Shown here: positions 8,611 through 16,864 of the stretch, one piece after another | How the letters are laid out: each line of letters begins with the position of its first letter | Position numbering within the stretch: the first letter of the stretch is position 1 | Assembly: GCA_030430715.1 (NCBI GenBank) | Contig: JAUIJZ010000015.1 | Coordinates: 1 to 45,261, forward strand | From: Alphaproteobacteria bacterium | Lineage (GTDB): Bacteria > Pseudomonadota > Alphaproteobacteria > Caulobacterales > Aquidulcibacteraceae | Length of the DNA: 45,261 nt | Direction of reading: 5' to 3' | Notes under the pieces: model-generated | Told to the model about the DNA's origin: nothing | The model's database searches: none | What the model saw: only the letters and a program-made list of their open reading frames with translations | Program-made: the position numbers and the translations under genes

Positions 8611-11600
8611 ATGATCCATACGTCACGCCGGGGATTTCTCGCTGGGACGGTTTGCGTCGCAGCCCTGCCGGCCATCGCGCAGGCGCAAACGCGTGACGTG
8701 CTCGCCGCCGAATTTGCAACACCGCCAGATTCCGCAAAGCCGCGTGTGTGGTGGCACTGGATGAACGGCAATGTCACGCGAGAGGGCATCGCCAAGGATT
8801 TGGCCTGGATGAAGCGCGTCGGCATTGGCGGCGTGCAGAATTTCGACGCGGCGCGCAGAACCCCGCAAGTGGTCGAGAACCGCCTCGTCTATATGACGCC
8901 TGAATGGCAGGAGACGTTTCGCTTTGCAGCGCGTCGCGCCGAAGAACTCGACATTGAACTTGCGATCGCGTCTTCGCCGGGCTGGTCGGAAACGGGCGGT
9001 CCTTGGGTAGAACCGCGCAACGCGATGAAGAAGCTCGTTTGGAGCGAGACAATCCTTGAAGGCGGCGAACATTATCAAGACGTATTGCCCACGCCGCCGA
9101 ACACGACAGGCCCGTTTCAAGACGTGCCGTTTGTGGAAACCAATTCCGTTGCGCCTGATATTGGGCCGCTGCCTGTCTATTATGCCGACGCACTCGTGCT
9201 TGCGTATCCAGTGTCATCACAGCCCGTGCGTGCGCGGGCGCTGAGTGTGAACGGCGAGGCGCTTCCGCTCGATGCTTTGAGCGGCGCCGATTTGACGAAT
9301 GGCATCGATATACCTGCCGCGCAAAATGGAGAGCCGGGCGCGGTGCAATACGATCTCGGCCGAGCGCAATCCGTCAGCGCGGCGACAGTTTTCTTGTCGA
9401 ACCAAGTGCGCGGCACGCGTCCGGCGACTTTGCAATACAGCACCAATGGCCGCACATGGCGCGATCTCGTTGGCTTGAGCCTTGGAACCGTGCCGTCAAC
9501 GGTGAGCTTCTCATCCGTCAGCGCGCGCTATTTCCGTGTGATTTTCCAAGCATCGGCGGCGTCGCCCTTTGGGGCGGCTGCGGCCGGAGGCGAGGGCGGT
9601 GGTGGCAGCGGCGGCGGCGGCGGCTTCAGCATGCCATCCGGAATTGATCCGAGCGCGCTTGGCGCAGCCTTTATCGGCCGGCCAACGCCGCCCTCCAAAT
9701 TCGTACAATTCGAGTTGTTCGCGCAACCGCGTATCAACGCGTTTGAAACGAAGGCCGGGTTTTCGATCGCTCACGATTATTTCGTGCTGGACGGCAATGT
9801 TGGCGCGGATGCTCAAGGCTTGGCGCCGGATTCCGTGCTCGACATTTCGCAGCACATGTCAGCGGACGGCCGTCTCGATTGGACGCCGCCCGCTGGGCGC
9901 TGGAAAGTTCTGCGCCTCGGCTATTCGCTGACAGGGAGCACCAATCACCCCGCTTCGGAAGAAGCCACGGGGCTTGAAGTCGACAAGTACGACGCGCAGG
10001 CCGTTGAAGGCTACATGAACACCTATCTGGACATGTATCGTGAGACGACAGGCGCGAATCTGATGGGTGGCCGCGGTTTGCGTGCGTTGTTGACGGACAG
10101 CACGGAGGTCGGTCCGTCAAATTGGACGCCGCGCATGCTCGAGCTGTTCGAGAACCTGCGCGGCTATGACGCCAAACCTTGGCTGCCGGCGCTGACGGGC
10201 GAGGTTATCGGTTCGCGCAGCCAGAGCGACGCGTTCTTGTACGATTTCCGGCGCACTCTGGCTGAACTCCACGCCACAGAGCATTACGGCACAGTGGCGC
10301 GGGTCGCACATGAGCGCGGACTGATCGTTTACGGGGAATCTCTAGAAGCCACGCGCGCGACGCTGGGAGACGATCTGGATATGCGCAGTTTTGCCGACAT
10401 CCCGATGTCGGCATTGTGGACATATAACGGCCGCCCGAGCGCGACCTATAACGCCGATGGGCGTGGCGCTGCTTCGGTCGCGCATTTGCGCGGTTCAACG
10501 CTCGTTGCATGTGAATCGCTGACATCGATCGCCGCGCCGTATTTGCATGCGCCACGCGATTTGCAGCCGATGATCGATGCGATCTTCGCGAACGGCGTCA
10601 ATCGGCCGGTCATCCATACCTCGGTGCATCAGCCGCTTGATCGCGCGCCCGGTTTATCGCTGCAGGTGTTCGGCCAATTCTTTTCGCGCTTGGAATCCTG
10701 GGCCGAATTGGCGAAGCCGTGGATCGATTACATCTCGCGCAACAGTTATATGCTGCAGCAGGGGCGCAATGTTGCCGATGTGCTGTACTTCTACGGTGAA
10801 GACACGCCAGTCGGCGCCCAGGCAAGCGATTCCTCGCTGCAAGACGCACCGACTCGCTATGCGTATGATTTTATCAGCGCCAATGGTCTGATGACGCTTT
10901 CCGTTGAGAATGGTGAGATCGTCAGCGCCGGCGGCGCACGTTACAGAGCTGTTTATCTGAACAGCAAAACCGGTCGTATGACGTTGCCCGTCTTGCGTAA
11001 GCTCGCGTCCCTCGCGGAGGCGGGAGGCATCATCATTGGCGAAGCGCCGGAAGCTTCGCCGAGCCTGCACGACGATCCGGCTGAGTTTGCGCAGATTGTG
11101 CGGCGGCTATGGAATGGCGGCGACGCTGCGGTTGGCCAAGGGCGGGTCATTCCTGGCCGCGACATTGAGGCGGCGCTCGCGCAGACAGGGCTCGGTGCGG
11201 ATTTCGAGCATTCGGCTGAAGCTGAAATCTTGTTCGTGCACCGCCGCTTCGAGGGCGGCGACCTGTATTTCGTCGCCAATCGCGCAGGTGAGGGCGTGCA
11301 GACAGAGGCGCGTTTCCGTGTTTCCGGTATGGCGGCGGAATTGTGGAGAGCGGATACGGGCGCGTCGGAGCCGGTATCGTATCGCATGGATGGCGCGCAC
11401 ACGATCGTGCCGCTGGATTTGCGCGCCCATGAATCCATTTTTGTCGTGTTCCGCACGCCGAGCTCGCAGACGGCTGTAACGGTTACGAGGCCGGACTTCC
11501 AGCAGGTCGCGGCCTTGGACGGCTCTTGGCGCGTTTCGTTTCAAGAAGGGCGCGGCGCGCCGGATCGCATTAGCTTGGATGCGCTGCAATCGCTTTCGGA

Positions 11601-11982
11601 GCATCCCGATACGGGCGTCAAATATTTCTCCGGCGAAGCCACTTATACAAAATCGTTCGATTTGCCCGAAGGCGTCAGACGCGGCGATCCTTTGCTGATC
11701 GATCTCGGCGAGATCGGCGACATTGCCGAGGTGCGTGTGAATGGGCGCCTTGCGGGCTCGGCGTGGAAGCCGCCCTACCAGGTAGATATTGGGCCGTTTG
11801 TGCGCACACGCCGCAATACGCTGCAAATCCGTGTCGCCAACCTCTGGGTCAATCGGTTGATCGGCGATCAGCAGCCGGATGCTGAGCAGATCACGTTCAC
11901 AACGATTGGCACATTTACGCGCAGCGCGCCGCTGCGCCCATCGGGGCTGATCGGACCGGTGACATTGTTGGCGCATGCATAA
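8611..11982 (+). CDS. Alpha-L-rhamnosidase, GH106 family, Tat-exported
   Basis: This is a 1123-residue exported glycoside hydrolase that would release terminal L-rhamnose. The N-terminus SRRGFLAG is a twin-arginine motif, followed by a hydrophobic stretch cut near AQAQ. Family hallmarks follow: RVWWHWMNGNVTREGI and DLAWMKRVGIGGVQNFD (about residues 46-75), SSPGWSETGGPWV, DSTEVGPSNWT around Glu499, and YGESLEATRATLGDDLDMRSF around Glu576; such acidic residues are the expected catalytic candidates. A discoidin-like segment around residues 235-320 ends in a glycine-rich insert (about 323-342). The last ~150 residues (LDGSWRVSF to GLIGPVTLLAHA) form a galactose-binding-like beta-sandwich as in GH2 enzymes. 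The CE15-like esterase starts 69 nt downstream, so the two probably form an operon. The fold-family call is strong; the exact glycan is unknown. Confidence 0.88.
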   Translation: MIHTSRRGFLAGTVCVAALPAIAQAQTRDVLAAEFATPPDSAKPRVWWHWMNGNVTREGIAKDLAWMKRVGIGGVQNFDAARRTPQVVENRLVYMTPEWQETFRFAARRAEELDIELAIASSPGWSETGGPWVEPRNAMKKLVWSETILEGGEHYQDVLPTPPNTTGPFQDVPFVETNSVAPDIGPLPVYYADALVLAYPVSSQPVRARALSVNGEALPLDALSGADLTNGIDIPAAQNGEPGAVQYDLGRAQSVSAATVFLSNQVRGTRPATLQYSTNGRTWRDLVGLSLGTVPSTVSFSSVSARYFRVIFQASAASPFGAAAAGGEGGGGSGGGGGFSMPSGIDPSALGAAFIGRPTPPSKFVQFELFAQPRINAFETKAGFSIAHDYFVLDGNVGADAQGLAPDSVLDISQHMSADGRLDWTPPAGRWKVLRLGYSLTGSTNHPASEEATGLEVDKYDAQAVEGYMNTYLDMYRETTGANLMGGRGLRALLTDSTEVGPSNWTPRMLELFENLRGYDAKPWLPALTGEVIGSRSQSDAFLYDFRRTLAELHATEHYGTVARVAHERGLIVYGESLEATRATLGDDLDMRSFADIPMSALWTYNGRPSATYNADGRGAASVAHLRGSTLVACESLTSIAAPYLHAPRDLQPMIDAIFANGVNRPVIHTSVHQPLDRAPGLSLQVFGQFFSRLESWAELAKPWIDYISRNSYMLQQGRNVADVLYFYGEDTPVGAQASDSSLQDAPTRYAYDFISANGLMTLSVENGEIVSAGGARYRAVYLNSKTGRMTLPVLRKLASLAEAGGIIIGEAPEASPSLHDDPAEFAQIVRRLWNGGDAAVGQGRVIPGRDIEAALAQTGLGADFEHSAEAEILFVHRRFEGGDLYFVANRAGEGVQTEARFRVSGMAAELWRADTGASEPVSYRMDGAHTIVPLDLRAHESIFVVFRTPSSQTAVTVTRPDFQQVAALDGSWRVSFQEGRGAPDRISLDALQSLSEHPDTGVKYFSGEATYTKSFDLPEGVRRGDPLLIDLGEIGDIAEVRVNGRLAGSAWKPPYQVDIGPFVRTRRNTLQIRVANLWVNRLIGDQQPDAEQITFTTIGTFTRSAPLRPSGLIGPVTLLAHA

Positions 11983-12051
11983 TTACCGCAGCGGAGCCGA
12001 TGAGCGCGAACTCATTGGATCGGTTTCGCTGGAGGTTTGTAGGGGGAAGTC

Positions 12052-13638
12052 ATGCTGCAAAAGATGTGTGTACGAGTCCGCAATTTAGGGCTGGCCGCGC
12101 TGGGCGCCTCGTTGTTGGCCCTCTCAGGGTGCGCCAGCACATCAGCCGATCAAGCTCAGGCGCAAGCTGCGGCGCAGGCGCGCTACAGCACATGGGCGAC
12201 GCCAATCGGGGTGTTGATCGAAGACCCAGCGGCGCGCGCGGTGATCGACAGCCATATGCCTCAATTTTCGGAAGGGCCAATGCTCGGCATGGCGCGCGGG
12301 ATGACGTTCCGGGCGATCCAGGGCTACGCGCCGGCCTTGTTTACAGAGGAAACGTTCAGCGCAATTGACGCGGACCTGGCGCGTCTGACGCCCATTCCAA
12401 CGCCCGAATGGGCCGCCAATATCCGGACGCCGAATTTCGACGAAGATAACGTGCCGCCCTATGAGCTGCCCGATCCGCTCACACTCGCGAACGGTCAGCC
12501 TGTTCGCGATGCCGAGACGTGGTGGGAACAGCGCAGGCCTGAAATTCTCGAATTGTTTCAGTCGGAAGTCTATGGCCGCTCGCCGGGCAGACCCGACGGG
12601 CAGCGTTTCGAAGTGTTCGACACTGGCACGCCGGCGCTCGATGGGCGCGCGATCCGCAAACAGGTGATCATCCATCTGGCGGACGATCCTGAAGCGCCAA
12701 CCATACAATTGGTCGAATACATACCGGCAAACGCCACTGGGCCGGTGCCGATGTTTCTTATGTTGAGTTTCGGCATGCCCGCAGATGATCCTGGCGCGCG
12801 TCCTTTCGCGCCGGTTCGCATGGGCATGACGATGCCGGCGGGAGCTGGCGACGACACGCGCGAGGCTATGGCGGAAAGCGGCGGGCTTTCGCCCATGCCC
12901 ATCGAACAATTTCTCGATGCGGGCTTCGGCGTCGCGGCGATCAATTACACCGATGTCGATCCTGATTTTGAAGGCGGCTACGATCAAGGCATTCGCGGCT
13001 ATCTCGATGGCGGCGAAGCATCGGATCGCGCGCCCGATGCGTGGGGCGCTTTGGCGGCTTGGGCTTGGTCGCTAAGCCGTGTGCAGGATTATTTTGAAAC
13101 GGATCCAGCCGTCGATACCGAGCGCGTCGCCATTTTTGGCGCGTCGCGCAACGGCAAAGCCGCGCTCTGGGCGGGCGCCGTGGATCAAAGGTTTGCCGCC
13201 GTCGTCGCCTGTTGTTCGGGCGAGGTCGGCGCCTCCTTGCTGCGCCGCAATTTCGGTAAGACGTTTGCTGTGGCGACGGCTGCGGACGCCACGTTCTGGA
13301 CCGCGCCAAATTTCGCGCAATATTACGGCCATCCCGAGCGTCTGCCGGTGGACGCGCACATGCTGCTGGCGCTTATCGCGCCGCGGCCTGTGCTGTTGCA
13401 GACGGGCGATCTTGATCTGGCTGGCGATCCGCATGGCGAATTCCTTGCCGCGATTGCCGCGAGCCCTGTCTATGAATTGCTTGGCGCGGAAGGTTTAGGA
13501 GCCGACGCGGATGCTTGGCAGCCGGAGGCGCCTATCCTCACGGATCTAGGGTATTTTGTACACGAGGGTGGTCACGGCATGATCGCCGAGGATTGGGATG
13601 TCTATCTCGCGTTCCTGAGGCGTCATCTCCAACCCTAA
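12052..13638 (+). CDS. CE15-like glucuronoyl esterase / alpha-beta hydrolase lipoprotein
   Basis: This is a 528-residue lipoprotein with the lipobox LSGC (Cys27), after a start supported by AGGGGGA. The C-terminal two thirds is an alpha/beta hydrolase of the bacterial CE15 type. The nucleophile elbow is FGASRNGKAALW with Ser365, and CSGEVGASLLRRNFGKTFA follows; IAPRPVLLQTGDLD precedes HEGGHGM, where His508 is the probable base. CE15 enzymes cleave esters between glucuronate and lignin or other groups. Residues ~45-115 form a separate small segment (TPIGVLIEDPAARAV, GMTFRAIQGYAP) that I cannot name. Downstream of GH106, it may unmask uronate-bearing, rhamnose-rich polysaccharide. A more general acetyl or methyl esterase role is possible. 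Confidence 0.8.
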   Translation: MLQKMCVRVRNLGLAALGASLLALSGCASTSADQAQAQAAAQARYSTWATPIGVLIEDPAARAVIDSHMPQFSEGPMLGMARGMTFRAIQGYAPALFTEETFSAIDADLARLTPIPTPEWAANIRTPNFDEDNVPPYELPDPLTLANGQPVRDAETWWEQRRPEILELFQSEVYGRSPGRPDGQRFEVFDTGTPALDGRAIRKQVIIHLADDPEAPTIQLVEYIPANATGPVPMFLMLSFGMPADDPGARPFAPVRMGMTMPAGAGDDTREAMAESGGLSPMPIEQFLDAGFGVAAINYTDVDPDFEGGYDQGIRGYLDGGEASDRAPDAWGALAAWAWSLSRVQDYFETDPAVDTERVAIFGASRNGKAALWAGAVDQRFAAVVACCSGEVGASLLRRNFGKTFAVATAADATFWTAPNFAQYYGHPERLPVDAHMLLALIAPRPVLLQTGDLDLAGDPHGEFLAAIAASPVYELLGAEGLGADADAWQPEAPILTDLGYFVHEGGHGMIAEDWDVYLAFLRRHLQP

Positions 13639-13705
13639 ATCATAGATGCCGGCGGCGAAGCGTTCGCTTTGCCCGTTGCCGATTTCTGCCTGCAATCCTG
13701 ACGCA

Positions 13706-13744
13706 GGCTTGATCGGGCCAGTCAGTCTGCTGGCGCGAAGCTAA
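13706..13744 (+). pseudogene. Residual 3' tail of a second GH106 gene
   Basis: This frame reads GLIGPVSLLARS and then a stop, matching the last residues of the intact GH106 product (GLIGPVTLLAHA, stop). The nucleotides also align. The upstream fragment CTGCAATCC resembles the preceding codons but is interrupted by extra bases. No start or body remains. It lies 67 nt after the CE15-like gene and just before a tRNA gene. Confidence 0.6.
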
Positions 13745-13780
13745 GCCTCGGGCGCCTCAATGATTGTGGGTGAAAGATGA

Positions 13781-13857
13781 TGGTGGTGGGGGGGAGAATT
13801 GAACTCCCGACCTCGGGGTTATGAATCCCGCGCTCTAACCAGCTGAGCTACCCCACC
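13781..13857 (-). tRNA. tRNA with CAU anticodon, probably elongator tRNA-Met
   Basis: This is a 77-nt cloverleaf including an encoded CCA end. The acceptor stem is GGTGGGG with CCCCACC, the D-arm is AGCTCAGCTGGTTAGAGC, the anticodon loop is TTCATAA and the T-arm is GGGAG TTCAATT CTCCC. The perfect 1-72 pair excludes initiator tRNA. The CAU anticodon could also belong to lysidine-modified tRNA-Ile; elongator Met is favoured by overall resemblance. Anticodon-stem positions 31 and 39 are A and C, a mismatch. Confidence 0.9.
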
Positions 13858-13924
13858 GCCGTTCCGCCGCAGCGAAGCGTTGAAGGGGCGGAGACATACG
13901 CGCGCTGCTCCGTTCGAGCAAGGC

Positions 13925-14083
13925 TCAAGCGCCCGCCATCGCGGCGGTGAAGAGGTAAGTCATCAGCCCAATGGCGGCGAGGACGCCTGCAACCGCCAGC
14001 AACCCAACGGCGTCGATGCGGCCTTCGCCGGGGGCGGGCTCGGTGTCAAAATCTTCGTCGGGGAAATCGGAGCGGTCAGACAT
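13925..14083 (-). CDS. Small single-span membrane protein, 52 residues, unknown
   Basis: The minus strand encodes 52 residues: an acidic, soluble N-terminus (MSDRSDFPDEDFDTEP) followed by one hydrophobic helix (VGLLAVAGVLAAIGLMTYLFTA). A GAAGAG precedes the ATG at 14083 at reasonable spacing. It ends 67 nt before the tRNA gene on the same strand and diverges from the Lrp/AsnC gene. The codon pattern and the clean topology suggest a real gene, but I do not recognise a family. Confidence 0.6.
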   Translation of the reverse strand: MSDRSDFPDEDFDTEPAPGEGRIDAVGLLAVAGVLAAIGLMTYLFTAAMAGA

Positions 14084-14177
14084 AGGGATCTCTTCGCAAT
14101 GAACGCTCGTCCAGGCGAAAAGTTCACTTGAGGGATAGGCAAAATTATTTCTCGTTTTGGCGAATGCCCCTTGATTG

Positions 14178-14193
14178 CGGCAATGATTTGCCG
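14178..14193. promoter_or_regulatory. Inverted repeat upstream of the Lrp/AsnC gene
   Basis: CGGCAA and TTGCCG are perfect arms around TGAT, with an outer CCCTT/AAGGG pair further out. It lies 45 nt before the Lrp/AsnC start in the divergent region, where an autoregulatory operator is often found. Confidence 0.35.
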
Positions 14194-14238
14194 AAGGGTT
14201 AAAAGAAATCGCCGGTCTTTGGTCGCTGGGAGGAAATT

Positions 14239-14736
14239 TTGCCCGATACCCTGGATGCCGTGGATATCCGTATCCTGGAAATGCTCCAGCACGACGCAGG
14301 CTTGTCTATCGCCGAGATTGCGGAGCGGGTCGGATTGTCCTCCTCGCCGGCATGGCGGCGCATTGAGCGCCTGAAGCGGGCGGGGGTAATCCTGCGTCAG
14401 GTTACGCTGCTCGATCACGAGCAATTGGGCTTGCGCTTCGAGGTGTTCGCCTCCGTGAAGCTGCAGCTGCCGTCACGCGAGAATCTGGAGAAATTCGAAG
14501 CGGCTGTGGCTGACTGGCCAGAGGTGGTTGAGTGCTCCACTGTCACCGGCACGGTGGATTACATGCTGCGCATCATAGCCCGTGACATGCACGCCTATGA
14601 TGATTTCCTGCGCGACAAGATGTTGGCCCTTGGCCTCGTCTCGGATGTGCAGTCGCGCATTGTTATGCGCACGCCCAAACGCACGACGGCCGCACCGCTT
14701 GAATTGATTACAAGCCCCGAGGGCGCCGAGGCTTAG
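14239..14736 (+). CDS. Lrp/AsnC family transcriptional regulator
   Basis: This 165-residue regulator has an N-terminal helix-turn-helix (about residues 6-55; LDAVDIRILEMLQHDAGLS, IAERVGLSSSPAWRRIERL, GVILRQV) and a C-terminal RAM/ligand-binding domain (VFASVKLQ, VVECSTVTGTVDYMLRI, LVSDVQSRIVM). Such proteins sense amino acids and control their metabolism or transport. The start is a TTG at 14239, fixed by GGGAGGAAA directly upstream; no ATG is available before the domain. It ends tail-to-tail with the C13 peptidase gene, sharing TTAG (14733-14736). The target genes are not evident nearby; the valine catabolic genes are 6 kb away. Confidence 0.93.
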   Translation: MPDTLDAVDIRILEMLQHDAGLSIAEIAERVGLSSSPAWRRIERLKRAGVILRQVTLLDHEQLGLRFEVFASVKLQLPSRENLEKFEAAVADWPEVVECSTVTGTVDYMLRIIARDMHAYDDFLRDKMLALGLVSDVQSRIVMRTPKRTTAAPLELITSPEGAEA

Positions 14737-15614
14737 CGCGCAGCGTTTTCCGCGCGGCGCAGCAATGTGGCGGCGCGGGCGCCGACATAAAGTTGCGGGT
14801 TGGAGGGGGGCGACAAATTTTGTTCGCGCTCCCAGCGCTCGATCAACACCTTAGCTTCGTCAAAGCCATTGATCAGCGACGCGCCGCCGCGAATGGCGTG
14901 ATTGAAATAAGCGTCGCCGAAGAACGTCCAATCGCGTTGTGGCTGGCATCCAAACGATGATCGATTATGGGCGGCAGCTGTAAGCACGATAGTGTCTTCG
15001 TTCATCAAGGGCGCAATGAAGGCGCCGGAGAAGCATGCGGAAACAATAACGACACGGTTTTGTACGCCCGCTTGCTGGAGCAGATCGCGCAGATGCGGCG
15101 GGCGCATGGATGCTGCAACGCGATTGTTTTCGCGCAGCGCCATCGAGCCGTCCGCGGAGCCGTGCGAAGTCAAGAAGATCACGACAAGGTCTTCATCGGG
15201 ATCAATGAGTGACCCGACTTGACCGATTGCGGCGGCGAGATTGGTTGGCGTGGCCGCGGGATAGAGCCGATCATCTTGCCCGCCCGCGCTGAGCAATATC
15301 GAGCGCCCATCCGCTTGGAAGTGCTCGCGCAAAATCGCTTCGGCCTGGGTAGCTTCGCGTTCGAACACGGGCTCGCCCCAAAACGAGGCGACGATGAGAT
15401 ATGTGTCGACTTCTCCTGGCCGTTGCGGCTGCAAATCCGCGAGCGCATCGCCCATCAACCGCGCCAATTGCGCGGCCTCGGCGGGCGGACGGCTTAGCTC
15501 AAGCGCGCCGAACTGGCCCGCAAACATGTCCCGCTGTTGCGCCAGGGCAAATCCCGGCGTCAACAGCGCAACAGTGACGATCAGGCGCAAGGCCCAGCGC
15601 GTGAGTCCTATCAT
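14733..15614 (-). CDS. Peptidase C13 (legumain-like) family exported protein
   Basis: This is a 293-residue exported protein of the caspase/legumain fold. I start it at ATG 15614, where a signal peptide follows (RWALRLIVTVALLTPGFALAQ). The catalytic dyad is visible: LVVIFLTSHGS with His151 and VVIVSACFSGAF with Cys194, each after a hydrophobic strand as in C13/C14 peptidases. Only 54 nt separate it from phyR upstream on the same strand, so it is probably read from the EcfG-type promoter of phyR. The role is unknown; a periplasmic cysteine peptidase tied to the stress response is the inference. Bacterial C13 members include lipoproteins and GPI-transamidase-like enzymes, none well defined in this setting. 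Confidence 0.85.
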   Translation of the reverse strand: MIGLTRWALRLIVTVALLTPGFALAQQRDMFAGQFGALELSRPPAEAAQLARLMGDALADLQPQRPGEVDTYLIVASFWGEPVFEREATQAEAILREHFQADGRSILLSAGGQDDRLYPAATPTNLAAAIGQVGSLIDPDEDLVVIFLTSHGSADGSMALRENNRVAASMRPPHLRDLLQQAGVQNRVVIVSACFSGAFIAPLMNEDTIVLTAAAHNRSSFGCQPQRDWTFFGDAYFNHAIRGGASLINGFDEAKVLIERWEREQNLSPPSNPQLYVGARAATLLRRAENAAR

Positions 15615-15668
15615 GCGCTCAGCTTCACCCGCGGATCGTCTCACCGCAAGCAAAGATGCGCAGCGCGC

Positions 15669-16457
15669 CTAGTTGAGTGAGCCTGTGCTCTCGAAGAACA
15701 GCGCCTGGCTGACCGCCGCCCGCACCATGTCCGGAGAATACGGCTTGGTGATGAGGAAGGTCGGCTCGGGCCGTTCGCCCGTGAGCAGGCGATCCGGGAA
15801 TGCGGTAATGAAGATCACCGGCACTTCGAAGCTGGCGAGGATATCCCGCACCGCATCGATGCCTGACGATCCGTCCGCCAATTGGATATCCGCCAGCACC
15901 AGATCGGGCCGCTCGCGTTTGGCCGCGCTGACCGCACCGGAGGCGGTTGTTTCCATGGCGCAGACATCGTGGCCGGCATCGGTGACCAGATCGTTCAGGT
16001 CCATGGCGATCACGGCTTCATCTTCGATGATGAGGATACGGGCGCGTGTTTGCGCATTGAGATCTTCCAGCGCTTCCTCGATGAGCGCGCTGACCTCGTT
16101 CAAGGGGCGGCCAAGGATTTCGCTGGTTTCTTGTTCGGTGAAGCTTTCAAGCGTCGTCAGCAACAAAGCTTGCCGGCTGAGTGGCGAAAGCTGCCGCAGC
16201 CGTTCCTGCGCCTTGCGCGCGCCGCTGTCGCCTTCTTCAGCATCGACTTCGACCAAAGCGCTCGACCAGATGCGGTGAAAGACTTGGTAGAGCCCAGCGC
16301 GAGGCTCAGCCTTGCGCGGAAATTCGTCTGGTTCGGCGACGATGGCTTCCAATGTCGCCGCCACGAAGGCGTCGCCGCTTTCCTGCGCGCCCGTCAGCGC
16401 GCGCGCATAGCGGCGCAGAAGCGGAAGATGGGGGGCAATTTCCCTCGCCAAAGACAT
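15669..16457 (-). CDS. phyR: PhyR, general stress response anti-anti-sigma response regulator
   Basis: This 262-residue protein is the switch of the alphaproteobacterial general stress response. Residues ~1-135 are an EcfG-like sigma domain lacking DNA-binding function (HLPLLRRYARALTGAQESGDAFV, LSPLSRQALLLTTLESFTEQETSEILG). Residues ~140-260 are a receiver with IIEDEAVIAMD and phospho-acceptor Asp190 (LVLADIQLADG), plus ITKPYS at the C-terminal end. When phosphorylated it binds NepR and frees EcfG. The start at ATG 16457 is set by AAGGGG upstream and by family length. It diverges from nepR-ecfG and has its own GGAAC-type promoter. The C13 peptidase gene follows in the same direction. Confidence 0.97.
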   Translation of the reverse strand: MSLAREIAPHLPLLRRYARALTGAQESGDAFVAATLEAIVAEPDEFPRKAEPRAGLYQVFHRIWSSALVEVDAEEGDSGARKAQERLRQLSPLSRQALLLTTLESFTEQETSEILGRPLNEVSALIEEALEDLNAQTRARILIIEDEAVIAMDLNDLVTDAGHDVCAMETTASGAVSAAKRERPDLVLADIQLADGSSGIDAVRDILASFEVPVIFITAFPDRLLTGERPEPTFLITKPYSPDMVRAAVSQALFFESTGSLN

Positions 16458-16541
16458 ATAATACCCCTTGTTTTGATTGGATTTTTCCTGAGCGCCTGGC
16501 TCGACCTGCATGACATTCTCCCATCCCGGACGACTTGGGCA

Positions 16542-16566
16542 AACTCCATTGTCTGAAAAAAGTTCC
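16542..16566 (-). promoter_or_regulatory. EcfG-type promoter of phyR
   Basis: On the minus strand GGAAC is followed after 17 nt by GTT, the spacing of the GGAAC-N16-CGTT consensus with C replaced by A at the first -10 base. It lies about 85 nt before the phyR start and implies feedback control by EcfG. Confidence 0.7.
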
Positions 16567-16574
16567 TGGCTTTC

Positions 16575-16599
16575 GGAACACCCCCCGTCATTGGGCGTT
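16575..16599 (+). promoter_or_regulatory. EcfG-type promoter of nepR-ecfG
   Basis: GGAAC (16575-16579), exactly 16 nt, then CGTT (16596-16599): a perfect match to the general stress response consensus. It lies 73 nt before the nepR start and is oriented to read nepR, ecfG and the kinase. Confidence 0.85.
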
Positions 16600-16672
16600 G
16601 GGCTCTCCACAAGCGGGCGGAACACAGTCCGGGCACTTGGGGACGAAATGTGTTAAGCGGCGGAAGGATGAC

Positions 16673-16864
16673 ATGGAGCACTTGGTGACCAAAAAGCCGC
16701 CCTCCGGGGAGGGGGCCGCTGAGGCAGGACGCAAGCCTACGGTGGCTCAAAAGGCGCTCATTACGCGCAATCTGCGGCTCGCCTATGGCGAAGTTGCGAG
16801 CGAGCCTGTGCCTAAGCATTTGCTCGAATTGCTGAACCGCATCGATGAAGGCGACAAGTCATGA
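16673..16864 (+). CDS. nepR: NepR anti-sigma factor
   Basis: This 63-residue protein holds EcfG inactive until phosphorylated PhyR captures it. The conserved core is ALITRNLRLAYGEVASEPVPKHLLELL, matching the two NepR helices around the QIG..LR..Y-type motif, followed by a short acidic end. The start at ATG 16673 is supported by GGAAGGA; a longer upstream reading frame covers the promoter and is unlikely to be translated. The stop overlaps the ecfG start in ATGA (16861-16864), so the two are translationally coupled, as is usual for sigma/anti-sigma pairs. Confidence 0.95.
   Translation: MEHLVTKKPPSGEGAAEAGRKPTVAQKALITRNLRLAYGEVASEPVPKHLLELLNRIDEGDKS

Noticed and set aside
16535-16672. N-terminal extension of NepR
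   Set aside because: It overlaps the consensus EcfG-type promoter and lacks a ribosome-binding site; ATG 16673 has one and gives the normal family length.
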